Shown: positions 37,405-47,638 of the stretch, one piece after another
How positions within the stretch are numbered: position 1 is the stretch's first letter
How the letters are laid out: every line of letters begins with the position of its first letter
NCBI RefSeq assembly: GCF_900114015.1
Contig: NZ_FORN01000003.1
Span: 1 to 64,000 of the forward strand
Direction: 5' to 3'
DNA length: 64,000 nucleotides
Source of the DNA: Caulobacter sp. UNC279MFTsu5.1
GTDB taxonomy: Bacteria; Pseudomonadota; Alphaproteobacteria; Caulobacterales; Caulobacteraceae
Program-made: the position numbers and the translations under genes
Notes under the pieces: generated by a model
What the model saw: only the letters and a program-made list of their open reading frames with translations
The model's database searches: none
Told to the model about the DNA's origin: nothing

Positions 37405-38208
37405 CTACCAGTCCTGGTGCACCTCGCCCGAACCGGCGACGTCGGAGCTGAGGACGGTCGGCTTGCTGGTCAGGTAGACGTCGCCGCTGCCGGCCACCTC
37501 GACCTCGGCCGCGCCGTGCGGGGCGACGTGCGCCTCGCCGCTGCCGGCCAGGGCGATCTTGGCGTCGCCGGTGTCGAGGCTCCGCAGGTCGGCCTCGCCC
37601 GAGCCCGCGACCTTCAGGTCGACCTTCCTGGCCTTGCCCTGGGCGTCGACATCGCCGCTGCCATTGATCTCCAGGACAAGGTCGGGCTGGTCGTAGGCCT
37701 TCAGGTGGAGGTCGCCGCTGCCGTTCAGGGTGAAGGCGCGCACGCCCGGGGCGACGATCTCGACCGACAGATGGTCGCTGTCGCGGCTGATATGGACGCC
37801 GTGGCCGTTGATCGAGACCGAGCCGTCGCCATCGCCGTCGCGCAGGGCGAGGCGGCCGTTCTCCAGGGTCACCCGGTCGACCAGGCGCTGGGGGCCGACG
37901 ATCTTGACGCTGGCGGCCGCCCCGGGCGCGGCCTGGGTGAAGATCACCTCGGCGGGCACGTCGATCTGCAGGGCGTCCGAGCCGCTCCAGGCGATGTTCC
38001 GGGTCGTGGTCTCGCCATTGTCGGCGTGGGACGAGCCGGGCCCGATATGGACGTGGTCGTTGTCGTCGCTGACCTCGACATTCCAGTCGGCCGGGAAGCT
38101 CCAGCCGTTCTTGACGATGTCGCGGCCGCCGAGCGCGAAGGCCCCGGCGAGGCAGCCGACGCAGAGCACGAAGCTGGCGACGGCGACGATGGTCAGGTTG
38201 CGGATCAT
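37405..38208 (-). CDS. DUF2807 (head-GIN type) exported beta-repeat protein
   Basis: 267 aa with an N-terminal hydrophobic segment (about 7-28; the Cys residues there could also be a lipobox, C-V-G-C-L-A-G). The rest is DUF2807-like: six repeats of [N/A]-G-S-G-[D/E]-x-x about 17-19 residues apart in the C-terminal half, as in a right-handed beta-helix. Part of the PadR-DUF1700-DUF2807 operon (next gene 10 bp upstream). Role possibly envelope-stress related by analogy; not shown. Confidence 0.83.
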   Translation of the reverse strand: MIRNLTIVAVASFVLCVGCLAGAFALGGRDIVKNGWSFPADWNVEVSDDNDHVHIGPGSSHADNGETTTRNIAWSGSDALQIDVPAEVIFTQAAPGAAASVKIVGPQRLVDRVTLENGRLALRDGDGDGSVSINGHGVHISRDSDHLSVEIVAPGVRAFTLNGSGDLHLKAYDQPDLVLEINGSGDVDAQGKARKVDLKVAGSGEADLRSLDTGDAKIALAGSGEAHVAPHGAAEVEVAGSGDVYLTSKPTVLSSDVAGSGEVHQDW

Positions 38209-38218
38209 GGCGGTCCCC

Positions 38219-38785
38219 TCAGACCTGGGTTTCGATGGCCGGCTTCAGCAGCCGGTAGTGGAGGCGGCCGTACCAGACCAGGCCGTTGACCAGGCCGATG
38301 GTCACCAGGGTGGTGACGGCGGCCAGGGCGGTGGCGCCGGCCATCAGGGCGATGCCCAGCAGGAAGGCCACGGCGGGGCCGCCGGGCGGTCCGGCGAACG
38401 GTCCCACCGCGGTCACCACGCCCCCGGCCACGAAGATGCCGATCGAGGCCATGAAGAAGGCGAACAGCGCGCCCAGCACGCCCATCAGCAGGGGCAGCAG
38501 GAAGAGGATGTCGATCGCCCCCAGGCCCAGGATGGCGAAGATCGCGCCGGCGGCGGCCGAAGGGTTCTTGGTCTCCTCCCAGCGCTTGACGCCCTGCTCG
38601 GCCCGCTGTTCGCGGGCCAGGCGCTCGGGGGCGCCCAGGGCGGCGGCCACTTCGCTCTCGCTGCGCCCGGCCTCCTGGGCGTCGTTGAAGTGGGCTTCGT
38701 AGTCGGCGACGATGTCGGCGATCTGGGCGGCGGGCAGGCCCGCCAGCCCGCGCTTGAGGCGGGTGAGGAATTCGGCGCGCGTCAT
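38219..38785 (-). CDS. DUF1700 family membrane protein
   Basis: 188 aa. The N-terminal helical domain M-T-R-A-E-F-L-T-R-L-K-R-G-L... I-V-A-D-Y-E-A-H-F is typical of DUF1700 proteins. Several hydrophobic stretches follow (about 78-110, 112-135, 140-165). Such proteins are usually coded with a PadR regulator and a DUF2807/4097 protein, as here. The ATG overlaps the padR stop (ATGA at 38782-38785). Confidence 0.85.
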   Translation of the reverse strand: MTRAEFLTRLKRGLAGLPAAQIADIVADYEAHFNDAQEAGRSESEVAAALGAPERLAREQRAEQGVKRWEETKNPSAAAGAIFAILGLGAIDILFLLPLLMGVLGALFAFFMASIGIFVAGGVVTAVGPFAGPPGGPAVAFLLGIALMAGATALAAVTTLVTIGLVNGLVWYGRLHYRLLKPAIETQV

Positions 38786-39108
38786 GCGGCGGCTCCCAGG
38801 ATGTTTTCGACGGCCGAGACGAAGGCCGCCCATTCGGCCTTCTGGGCCGTGAAGCTGGCCCGACCGGCCTCGGTCAGGCGGTAGTACTTGCGCGGCGGAC
38901 CGCTCTGGGATTCCACCAGATAGGTCTCGACCTGGCCGTCCGACTGCATGCGGCGCATGAGCGGGTAGATCGTCCCTTCCCCCATATCGATGTCCTTGGC
39001 GAGCTTGCTGGCGATTTCGTAGGCGTAGCTGTCGGCTTTCGACAGCAGGGCCAGCACGCACAGCGCCAGCACGCCTTTCTTCAGTTGAACTTCAATGGCT
39101 TCTGTCAC
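38782..39108 (-). CDS. PadR family transcriptional regulator
   Basis: 108 aa: winged helix with L-K-K-G-V-L-A-L-C-V-L-A-L-L, Y-A-Y-E-I-A-S-K-L, the G-E-G-T-I-Y-P-L-M-R-R-M recognition region and P-P-R-K-Y-Y-R-L-T-E-A-G wing. A short C-terminal helix suggests PadR-s2 type. Start taken at GTG 39108 with GAAGAAG upstream; the frame remains open to 39189 but that part includes the putative operator. It probably represses its own operon. Confidence 0.88.
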   Translation of the reverse strand: MTEAIEVQLKKGVLALCVLALLSKADSYAYEIASKLAKDIDMGEGTIYPLMRRMQSDGQVETYLVESQSGPPRKYYRLTEAGRASFTAQKAEWAAFVSAVENILGAAA

Positions 39109-39491
39109 GGCGTCGCGCTTCTTCGTTTCTGGCCCGTTGCTGATCACTCTTGTGACGCAAGGTAGTGTCCAATGCAAGGTAGCTGTCATTACATGTTAGT
39201 AATGGTACGTAACCGCGCCGCGCCAAAACGGTCGTTGTTGAGAGCGGTTCGCAGGTGGGGCGCCCAGGGCCCGCGCAAGGCGTTCGGGCGAACGCCTCTG
39301 GTGCTTGGCAACGGGGATTGGAGCGCGTATGCACGCCAGCGACCGGCCAGAGACGCCGGGGCCAGCGCTCGATTCCCCGTCGCCCGACGAAGTCGATTGC
39401 TAAGCCCCGTGTCCCTGGTCGTATTGTGCATGTCGGCGCGGCGTGGGTTGATCGCGACGCCAAATCGCCGCCGAAACGGGCCGTGAGGGAT
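39109..39491. promoter_or_regulatory. Divergent control region padR / coxB
   Basis: About 380 bp, no convincing gene. It holds the direct repeats GCAAGGTAG (39157-39165 and 39174-39182), the inverted repeat CATTAC-N6-GTAATG (39187-39204), and the inverted repeat AGGCGTTCG-GG-CGAACGCCT (39278-39297). The first two sit where a PadR operator would be; the last is nearer coxB. Confidence 0.55.
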
Positions 39492-40445
39492 ATGAAGGCG
39501 CAAATTCAGGGGATGCGGCGGAAGTTGACGGGCGTAGCCGCCGTCGCCGCCACGACGATGGCCCTTTCGGGCGTGTTCGCGGGGCAAGCCCTCGCCAAGG
39601 GCGCCGAACTGCTGGGTCAGCCGACCCCCGGCGCCTATGACCTTCAGAAGGCGGCCTCGCCCCTGAAGTACGAGGCGATCGCCTTCCACAACCACATCCT
39701 GATGCCGATCATCACGGCCATCACCCTGCTGGTGCTGGGCCTGCTGATCTGGATCGTCATCCGCTACAACGCCAAGGCCAACCCGGTCCCGGCCAAGTTC
39801 AGCCACAACACCACCGTCGAGATCATCTGGACGATCGGCCCGGTGCTGATCCTGATGATCATCGCCATCTTCTCGTTCCGGCTGCTGTTCGCCTACAACG
39901 ACATGCCCAAGCCGTACCTGACGGTGAAGGCCACCGGCTACCAGTGGTACTGGGGCTATGAATATCCCGACCAGAAGATCAGCGAGATCACCTCGGTGCC
40001 GCTGAAGAAGGAAGAGGCCGACGCCAAGGGCGTGCCCTACCTGCTGGCCGCCGACAAGCCGATGGTGGTGCCGGTCAACCAGGTGATCCGCGTGCAGGTC
40101 ACCGGCGCCGACGTGATCCACGCCTTCGCCCTGCCGGCCTTCGGCCTGAAGACCGACGCCATCCCGGGCCGCCTGAACGAAACCTGGTTCAAGGCCGACA
40201 AGATCGGCGTCTATTACGGGCAGTGCTCGGAGCTCTGCGGCGTCGACCACTCGAACATGCCGATCGAGATCCATGTCGTCAGCCAGGCCGACTTCGACGC
40301 CTGGGTGAAGTCCAAGACCTCGCCCGCGCCGGCCGCGACCGCCGCCGCCGCTCCGGCTCCCGCCGCCGCCGCCCCGGCCGCCGCGACGCCGGCCGCCGCC
40401 CCCGCTTCCGCTCCGGCCGCGGCTCCCGCCGCGCCGGCGGCCTAA
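39492..40445 (+). CDS. coxB: Cytochrome c oxidase subunit II
   Basis: 317 aa, aa3-type oxidase. A cleavable N-terminal signal (M-A-L-S-G-V-F-A-G-Q-A-L-A) is followed by two TM helices (about 60-85, 100-125) and a periplasmic CuA domain with C-S-E-L-C-G-V-D-H-S-N-M (CuA ligands C, C, H, M) and the aromatic W-Y-W-G-Y-E-Y. The last 45 residues are an Ala/Pro-rich tail. It is first in the operon. Start at ATG 39492; ATG 39513 is possible. Confidence 0.95.
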   Translation: MKAQIQGMRRKLTGVAAVAATTMALSGVFAGQALAKGAELLGQPTPGAYDLQKAASPLKYEAIAFHNHILMPIITAITLLVLGLLIWIVIRYNAKANPVPAKFSHNTTVEIIWTIGPVLILMIIAIFSFRLLFAYNDMPKPYLTVKATGYQWYWGYEYPDQKISEITSVPLKKEEADAKGVPYLLAADKPMVVPVNQVIRVQVTGADVIHAFALPAFGLKTDAIPGRLNETWFKADKIGVYYGQCSELCGVDHSNMPIEIHVVSQADFDAWVKSKTSPAPAATAAAAPAPAAAAPAAATPAAAPASAPAAAPAAPAA

Positions 40446-42134
<1,689 letters not shown>

Positions 42135-42247
42135 ATCTGGTAATCTAGACACGCAGAACGCGGGGGCGCGGGCCGGATGAAAATCCAGCCCGCGCCCTTC
42201 GCCCATCAAGACCCAAGAACCCTTAAGTAGCGCGACCCTTCCGTAAA

Positions 42248-43285
42248 ATGGCCCGCACCACCGTCCTGACCCCCGACGACGAGGCGACCGACACGGTCCG
42301 CCACGCCCGTTGGCAGGACTATTTCCAGCTGATGAAGCCGCGGGTGATGTCGCTCGTCGTGTTCACGGCCCTGACCGGCCTGCTGGCCGCCCGCACGCCG
42401 ATCCACCCGCTGCTGGGCGCGGTGGCGGTGTTCTGCATCGCCGTCGGGGCCGGGGCCTCGGGCGCGCTGAACATGTGGTACGACGCCGACATCGACGCCA
42501 AGATGCGCCGCACGCGCGGCCGTCCGGTGCCCGCCGGCCTGGTCAAGGGCGAGGAAGCCGCCACCCTGGGCGTGGTGCTGAGCCTGCTGTCGGTGATGCT
42601 GATGGGCATGGCGATCAACTGGCTGGCCGCGGGCCTGCTGGCCTTCACCATCGTGTTCTACGCGGTGGTCTACACCATGTGGCTCAAGCGCTGGACGGCG
42701 CAGAACATCGTCATCGGCGGCCTGGCGGGCGCTCTGCCGCCGGCCATCGGCTGGGCGGCGGCCACGGGCCACGCGCCGCTGAACGCCTGGCTGATGGTGC
42801 TGATCATCTTCCTGTGGACCCCGCCGCACTTCTGGGCCCTGTCGCTGTACATCTCGACCGACTACGCCAAGGCCGGGGTGCCGATGCTGCCGGTGGTCAA
42901 GGGCGCCAGGGAGACCCGCAAGCAGATCCTGCTCTACAGCCTGGTCCTGATCCCGATCTGCGTCGCGCCGGTGTTCACCGGCCTGGGCGGCTGGCTGTAT
43001 CTGGCGGTGTCGGGCCTGGGCGGACTGGTGTTCCTGACCCTGGCCTGGCGGGTGTTCGCCAGCACGGCCGGCGACGCCGCCGACCCGCGTCCGGCCGACC
43101 GCGACCTCTACGAGGTCCAGGACGAGGCCCCCGGCCCCAAAGCCAACGACAAGAAGGTCCTGGCGGGCGGGGCCAAGAACGCCCGCAACCTGTTCGCCTT
43201 CTCGATCCTCTACCTGTTCGCCCTGTTCGCCGCCCTGCTGGCCGAGGCGGTGCTGGGCCTGAAAGTGCTGGAGTTGCCGCTATGA
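42248..43285 (+). CDS. ctaB: Protoheme IX farnesyltransferase (heme O synthase)
   Basis: 345-aa UbiA-family membrane prenyltransferase that makes heme O for the oxidase. It has the N-M-W-Y-D-A-D-I-D Mg-pyrophosphate site, the R-T-R-G-R-P-V-P motif, and about eight to nine TM helices. The stop overlaps the next start (ATGA). Confidence 0.96.
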   Translation: MARTTVLTPDDEATDTVRHARWQDYFQLMKPRVMSLVVFTALTGLLAARTPIHPLLGAVAVFCIAVGAGASGALNMWYDADIDAKMRRTRGRPVPAGLVKGEEAATLGVVLSLLSVMLMGMAINWLAAGLLAFTIVFYAVVYTMWLKRWTAQNIVIGGLAGALPPAIGWAAATGHAPLNAWLMVLIIFLWTPPHFWALSLYISTDYAKAGVPMLPVVKGARETRKQILLYSLVLIPICVAPVFTGLGGWLYLAVSGLGGLVFLTLAWRVFASTAGDAADPRPADRDLYEVQDEAPGPKANDKKVLAGGAKNARNLFAFSILYLFALFAALLAEAVLGLKVLELPL

Positions 43286-43425
43286 GCCGTAAGGACCTCG
43301 ATCCCGCCGCCAAGGCGCGCGGCGGCCGCAACATCGCCCTGGGCCTGGGCCTGGCGGCGTTCGTCATCCTGGTGTTCGTGGTCACCGTCGTGAAGCTGGG
43401 AGGCAATGTTGGGCCCCACTTCTAA
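43282..43425 (+). CDS. CoxF-like small single-span membrane protein
   Basis: 47 aa, one TM helix (about 19-38) after a basic N-terminus (M-S-R-K-D-L-D-P-A-A-K-A-R). It lies between ctaB and ctaG, overlapping ctaB by 4 bp and ctaG by 20 bp, the position where alphaproteobacterial oxidase operons often carry coxF. Presumed assembly or stability factor. Confidence 0.8.
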   Translation: MSRKDLDPAAKARGGRNIALGLGLAAFVILVFVVTVVKLGGNVGPHF

Positions 43426-44095
43426 AAACGACCTCAAGCCGGAAGACCTCGCCAAGATCGAGGCGGACAACAAGGCCGGCACCGCCGAGCGGCCCGCCAG
43501 GCGCAGCCACGGCAAGGTGGCGGTGCTGTGCGTCGTGGCCTTCTTCGGCATGGTCGGGGCGGCCTACGCCGCGGTGCCGCTGTACAAGCTGTTCTGCCAG
43601 GCCACCGGATTCGACGGCACGGTGCGCAAGGCCGTGGCCAAGCCGACCAAGGTGCTGGACCGCAAGGTCGAGGTGCGCTTCGACGCCAATGTCCGAACCC
43701 TGCCCTGGGACTTCCAGCCCATGCAGAACAGCCAGGACATCCGCATCGGCGACACGGGCCTGGCCTTCTTCAAGGTGACCAACAAGGGCGACAAGCCGAT
43801 GACCGGCCGGGCGCTCTACAACGTCGTGCCCGAGCAGGCCGGCGCCTATTTCCAGAAGCTGGAATGCTTCTGCTTCTCCAACCAGACGATCCAGCCGGGG
43901 CAGACGGTCGAGTTCCCGGTCGTCTACTTCGTCGACCCCGGCTTCGTGACCGACGCCGACACCAAGGACAAGTCGACGATCACGCTGTCCTACACCTTCT
44001 TCCCGGCGGTTCCTGACGCGTCCGGGGCGAAACAGGCGGAGAGCCCGCCACGTATCGTCGAACCCCTTGGCGGCAAGCCGCCGAGGGCGCTATAG
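43406..44095 (+). CDS. ctaG: Cytochrome c oxidase assembly protein CtaG/Cox11
   Basis: 229 aa: one N-terminal TM helix (about 37-58) then a periplasmic immunoglobulin-like domain with the copper site C-F-C-F (in K-L-E-C-F-C-F-S-N-Q). A further Cys is in Y-K-L-F-C-Q-A-T-G after the helix. Delivers copper to CuB of subunit I. GGGAGG lies just before the ATG, inside coxF. Confidence 0.95.
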   Translation: MLGPTSKNDLKPEDLAKIEADNKAGTAERPARRSHGKVAVLCVVAFFGMVGAAYAAVPLYKLFCQATGFDGTVRKAVAKPTKVLDRKVEVRFDANVRTLPWDFQPMQNSQDIRIGDTGLAFFKVTNKGDKPMTGRALYNVVPEQAGAYFQKLECFCFSNQTIQPGQTVEFPVVYFVDPGFVTDADTKDKSTITLSYTFFPAVPDASGAKQAESPPRIVEPLGGKPPRAL

Positions 44096-44105
44096 CGTTT
44101 CACAC

Positions 44106-44208
44106 AGAGCGCGTCGGCAGGGGGAACCGGGTCGGACGCGCTTGATTTACAGGGTGAGAGCGTGATGGTCGCCGAAACCGGCTTCCACCGTCGGCGATCA
44201 CGCTCTTG
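44106..44208. repeat. Intergenic double hairpin between ctaG and coxC
   Basis: AGCGCGTC (44108-44115) pairs with GACGCGCT (44135-44142). AGAGCGTGATGGTCGCCGA (44157-44175) pairs with TCGGCGATCACGCTCT (44191-44206), one bulge. It resembles the two-hairpin repeat at 5898-6002 in layout. It may tune coxC expression within the operon. Confidence 0.6.
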
Positions 44209-44232
44209 AGGGATTAAAGGGTTAGCACGCAC

Positions 44233-45108
44233 ATGGCCCACGGCGCCGTCAAACACGACTATCACATCCTGCCCCCCAGCCCGTGGCCGTTCGTCGGCTC
44301 GGCCTCGGCCACGCTGATGGCCATCGGCCTGATCGCCTGGATCAAGGGCGGCGTCTTCGGCATCGAGAAGGGCCAGTGGTGGCTGTTCGCGACCGGCCTG
44401 GCCGGCGTGCTCTACACGATGTTCGGCTGGTGGCGCGACGTGGTGAAGGAAGCCAACGCCGGCGACCACACCCCCGTCGTCTCGATCGGCCTGCGCTACG
44501 GCATGGTGCTGTTCATCGCCTCGGAAGTGATGTTCTTCGTGGCGTGGTTCTGGATCTTCTTCGAGATGGCCCTGTTCCACCATCACCGCACCCTGTCGGG
44601 CATCGAGGAAGTCCGCGCCGCCTGGGCCACCTGGCCGCCGGCCGGCGTCGAGGCGGTCTCGCCCTGGCACCTGCCGCTGGTCAACACCCTGACCCTGCTG
44701 CTGTCGGGCACCACGATCACCTGGTCGCACCACGCCCTGCAGCAAGGCGACCGCAACGGCGCCAAGTGGGGCCTGATCCTGACCATCCTGCTGGGCGCGC
44801 TGTTCACGACGATCCAGATCTACGAGTACAGCCACATCAACCACGAGCACCTGTTCTACTCGGAAGCGGCCGCCAATTCGGGCCTCTACGGCTCGACCTT
44901 CTTCCTGGCCACCGGCTTCCACGGCTTCCACGTGTTCGTCGGCACCCTGTTCCTGATCGTCTGCCTGATCCGGCTGATGAACGGCGCCTTCACTCCCAAG
45001 CAGCACTTCGGCTTCGAGGCCGCCGCCTGGTACTGGCACTTCGTCGACGTGGTCTGGCTGTTCCTGTTCGCCTTCGTCTACGTGATCTTCGGCGCCTCGC
45101 CGCACTAG
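44233..45108 (+). CDS. ctaE: Cytochrome c oxidase subunit III
   Basis: 291 aa, seven TM helices, with H-D-Y-H-I-L-P-P-S-P-W-P at the N-terminus, S-E-V-M-F-F-V-A-W-F-W (about 97-107), T-G-F-H-G-F-H-V and Y-W-H-F-V-D-V-V-W-L at the end: all subunit III landmarks. Often called coxC. Confidence 0.96.
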   Translation: MAHGAVKHDYHILPPSPWPFVGSASATLMAIGLIAWIKGGVFGIEKGQWWLFATGLAGVLYTMFGWWRDVVKEANAGDHTPVVSIGLRYGMVLFIASEVMFFVAWFWIFFEMALFHHHRTLSGIEEVRAAWATWPPAGVEAVSPWHLPLVNTLTLLLSGTTITWSHHALQQGDRNGAKWGLILTILLGALFTTIQIYEYSHINHEHLFYSEAAANSGLYGSTFFLATGFHGFHVFVGTLFLIVCLIRLMNGAFTPKQHFGFEAAAWYWHFVDVVWLFLFAFVYVIFGASPH

Positions 45109-45125
45109 ATCATCCGCTTCGAGAG

Positions 45126-45160
45126 GGCCCGGAACGCCAAGCCGCGTTCCGGGCCTTTTT
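45126..45160 (+). terminator. Rho-independent terminator after oxidase subunit III
   Basis: GGCCCGGAACGC (45126-45137) pairs with GCGTTCCGGGCC (45144-45155), followed by TTTTT. This suggests the DUF983-surf1-thrC genes depend on read-through or their own promoter. Confidence 0.88.
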
Positions 45161-45177
45161 CATTTCGAGATCCGCCC

Positions 45178-45540
45178 ATGGCCCAAGTGAACCCCTATCT
45201 CGCCGGCGCGACCGGCCGTTGCCCGCACTGCGGCGAGGGGATGCTGTTCGACGGGTTCCTGAAGGTCAGCCGGACCTGCGAGGCCTGCGGCTTCGACCTG
45301 GGCGCCCACGAGACCGGCGACGGCGGGGCCACCTTCGTGATCCTGATCGCCGGCTTCCTGTGCGCCTTCGGGGCGCTGTTCACGATGTTCGCCTTCGCCT
45401 GGCCGGCCTGGCTGTTGCTGGTGGTCTGGCTGCCCCTGACCCTGGTGGCGTGCCTGGGCCTGATGCGGCCGGCCAAGGGCCTGATGGTGGCCGCCCACAT
45501 CGCCAACAACGCCTCCGAGGCCGGCCGCCACGATGTCTGA
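45178..45540 (+). CDS. DUF983 family membrane protein
   Basis: 120 aa: N-terminal zinc-ribbon-like C-P-H-C...C-E-A-C-G, then two TM helices (about 55-75, 77-100). DUF983 proteins are regularly coded between oxidase subunit III and surf1 in alphaproteobacteria, so a role in oxidase biogenesis is inferred. Its 3' end overlaps surf1 by 8 bp. Confidence 0.88.
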   Translation: MAQVNPYLAGATGRCPHCGEGMLFDGFLKVSRTCEACGFDLGAHETGDGGATFVILIAGFLCAFGALFTMFAFAWPAWLLLVVWLPLTLVACLGLMRPAKGLMVAAHIANNASEAGRHDV

Positions 45541-46237
45541 CGTTTCCGCCGCCAAGGACCGCCGCTTCCCCGTCGGCCTGACGATCGCCACCCTGGTCGC
45601 CTTCGCCATCCTGTGCGGCCTGGGCGTCTGGCAGGTGAAGCGCCTGGCCTGGAAGCAGGACCTGCTGGCCCGGATCGAGGCGCTGAAGACCGCGCCGGCC
45701 CAGCCGCTGGCGCCTGTGCTCGCGCGAGTCCGGCGCGGCGAGGACGTGTCCTGGGTCCGGGTGACGACCGACTGCGCCGCGCCGGATCCGACAAGGCGCC
45801 GCATCGACTCCCTGCCGCTGATATACGGCGTGCGTGACGGCGACATTGTCTGGCGCGCCGGCGCGATCTGCTGGCTGCCGCGGGCTTCCTTCGACGTCAT
45901 CCGATTGGATCTTGGCGTGGTCGATGCGCTGAAGGGACAGACAGCGCCCAGGAACCGGCAATTCGCCGCTCCGTCCCACGTGACCGGTGTCTTGGTCCTG
46001 CACGATCAGCTCGGCGGTTGGAGGGCAAATGGGGAGACGGTCCTGACGCGCGTGGGCCTGTCGCCCTACATCCTGATGGTCGAGTCCGCGACCCCGGTTC
46101 CGCCCGGCGTGACCCCCGCGCCGCTGCCGGCAGAAATTTCCAATCGGCACCTGGAATACGCTCTGACGTGGTTCGGTCTTGCCGTGACCCTGCTGTTTAT
46201 CTATGCCGCCATGCTCTGGCGGAAGATGAGATCCTGA
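45533..46237 (+). CDS. SURF1 family cytochrome oxidase assembly protein
   Basis: 234 aa with TM helices at each end (about 15-34 and 205-224) and a periplasmic domain between, the SURF1 topology. G-V-W-Q-V-K-R-L-A-W-K lies after TM1. Helps insert heme a into subunit I. The last third of the gene is slightly less GC-biased. The stop shares one base with the thrC ATG (TGATG). Confidence 0.9.
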   Translation: MSDVSAAKDRRFPVGLTIATLVAFAILCGLGVWQVKRLAWKQDLLARIEALKTAPAQPLAPVLARVRRGEDVSWVRVTTDCAAPDPTRRRIDSLPLIYGVRDGDIVWRAGAICWLPRASFDVIRLDLGVVDALKGQTAPRNRQFAAPSHVTGVLVLHDQLGGWRANGETVLTRVGLSPYILMVESATPVPPGVTPAPLPAEISNRHLEYALTWFGLAVTLLFIYAAMLWRKMRS

Positions 46238-47634
46238 TGCGCTACGTCTCCACGCGGGGTGAGTCCCCGTCGATCGGTTTCCTCGATGCGGTCCTGGCCG
46301 GCCTGGCCCCGGACGGCGGCCTCTACGTGCCCGAGCGCTGGCCGACCTTCACGCCCGAAGAGATCGCCGCCTTCGCCGGCCAGCCCTACGCCAAGGTGGC
46401 CGCCGCCGTGGTCGGCAAGTTCGTCGGCGACGACATCCCGGCCGACGACCTGGCCCTGATGTGCGAGGAGGCCTATGCGACCTTCGCCCACGCCGCCGTC
46501 GTCCCCCTGAAGCAACTGGCCCCCGGCCGTCACCTGCTGGAGCTGTTCCACGGCCCGACCCTGGCCTTCAAGGACGTTGCGATGCAGCTGCTGGGGCGGC
46601 TCTACGACTACGTGCTGTCGCGCCAGTCGCGGACCATGACCATCATCTGCGCCACCTCGGGCGACACCGGCGGCGCGGCCGTCGAGGCGTTCCGCGGCCG
46701 TTCCAACGCCCGCATCGTCGCGCTGTTCCCCGAAGGCCGGATCAGCGAGGTCCAACGCCGGTTCATGACCACGGCGACCGACAAGAACGTCGCCTGCGTC
46801 TCGATCCAGGGCTCGTTCGACGACTGCCAGGCCATCGTCAAGCAGGCCTTCCAGGACGACCAGTTCCGCCACGCGGTCGACCTGTCGGGCGTCAACTCGA
46901 TCAACTGGGCGCGGATCGCCGCCCAGAGCGTCTACTTCTTCACCGCCGCCGTCGCCCTGGGCGCCCCGGCCCGCAAGGTCGCCTTCGTGGTGCCGACCGG
47001 CAATTTCGGCGACGCCTACGCGGCCTATGTCGCCACCCGCATGGGTCTGCCGGTCGCCCGGATCGTGGCCGCCACCAACAGCAACGACATCCTGGCCCGG
47101 GCCTTCGAGGAAGGCCGTTACGCGCGCGGCGCCGTGGCCGCCACCCAGAGCCCGGCCATGGACATCCAGGTGGCCTCCAACTTCGAGCGCCTCTATTTCG
47201 AGGCCGTCGGCCGCGACGGGATCGAGACCGGCCGCGCCTTCCGCGCCTTCGCCGGCACGGGCGTGCTGGACATCCCGCCCAGCGCCCACGGCAAGATGCG
47301 CGAGCTGTTCCAGGGCGCGTCGGTCAGCGAGGCCGACACCGCCAAGACCATCCTGTCGACCCTGAACGAGACCGGCGAGGTCATCGATCCGCACACCGCC
47401 GTCGGCGTCGCGGCCGCCGCCAACCTGCGCCTGGCTGATCCGGCGACCCCGGTCGTGGTGCTGTCCACCGCCCACCCGGCCAAGTTCCCCGAAGCGGTGT
47501 CGGTCGCCGCCGGCGTCGTCCCGGCCACGCCGCGCGCCACGCCGGACCTGTCGAAGAAGCCCGAGAAGTTCGACCGCCTGCCGGCCGACGCCGAAACGGT
47601 GAAGGCGTTCGTGCGGGTGTTCGCGGGGAGCTAG
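46237..47634 (+). CDS. thrC: Threonine synthase
   Basis: PLP enzyme of 465 aa turning O-phosphohomoserine into threonine. N-terminal Y-V-S-T-R-G; the PLP lysine lies in T-L-A-F-K-D-V (about residue 111). A-T-S-G-D-T-G-G-A-A binds phosphate. This is the long (fungal/E. coli-like) type. The start is fixed by the TGATG overlap with surf1; the longer frame upstream is a shadow. Confidence 0.96.
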   Translation: MRYVSTRGESPSIGFLDAVLAGLAPDGGLYVPERWPTFTPEEIAAFAGQPYAKVAAAVVGKFVGDDIPADDLALMCEEAYATFAHAAVVPLKQLAPGRHLLELFHGPTLAFKDVAMQLLGRLYDYVLSRQSRTMTIICATSGDTGGAAVEAFRGRSNARIVALFPEGRISEVQRRFMTTATDKNVACVSIQGSFDDCQAIVKQAFQDDQFRHAVDLSGVNSINWARIAAQSVYFFTAAVALGAPARKVAFVVPTGNFGDAYAAYVATRMGLPVARIVAATNSNDILARAFEEGRYARGAVAATQSPAMDIQVASNFERLYFEAVGRDGIETGRAFRAFAGTGVLDIPPSAHGKMRELFQGASVSEADTAKTILSTLNETGEVIDPHTAVGVAAAANLRLADPATPVVVLSTAHPAKFPEAVSVAAGVVPATPRATPDLSKKPEKFDRLPADAETVKAFVRVFAGS

Positions 47635-47638
47635 GTCC

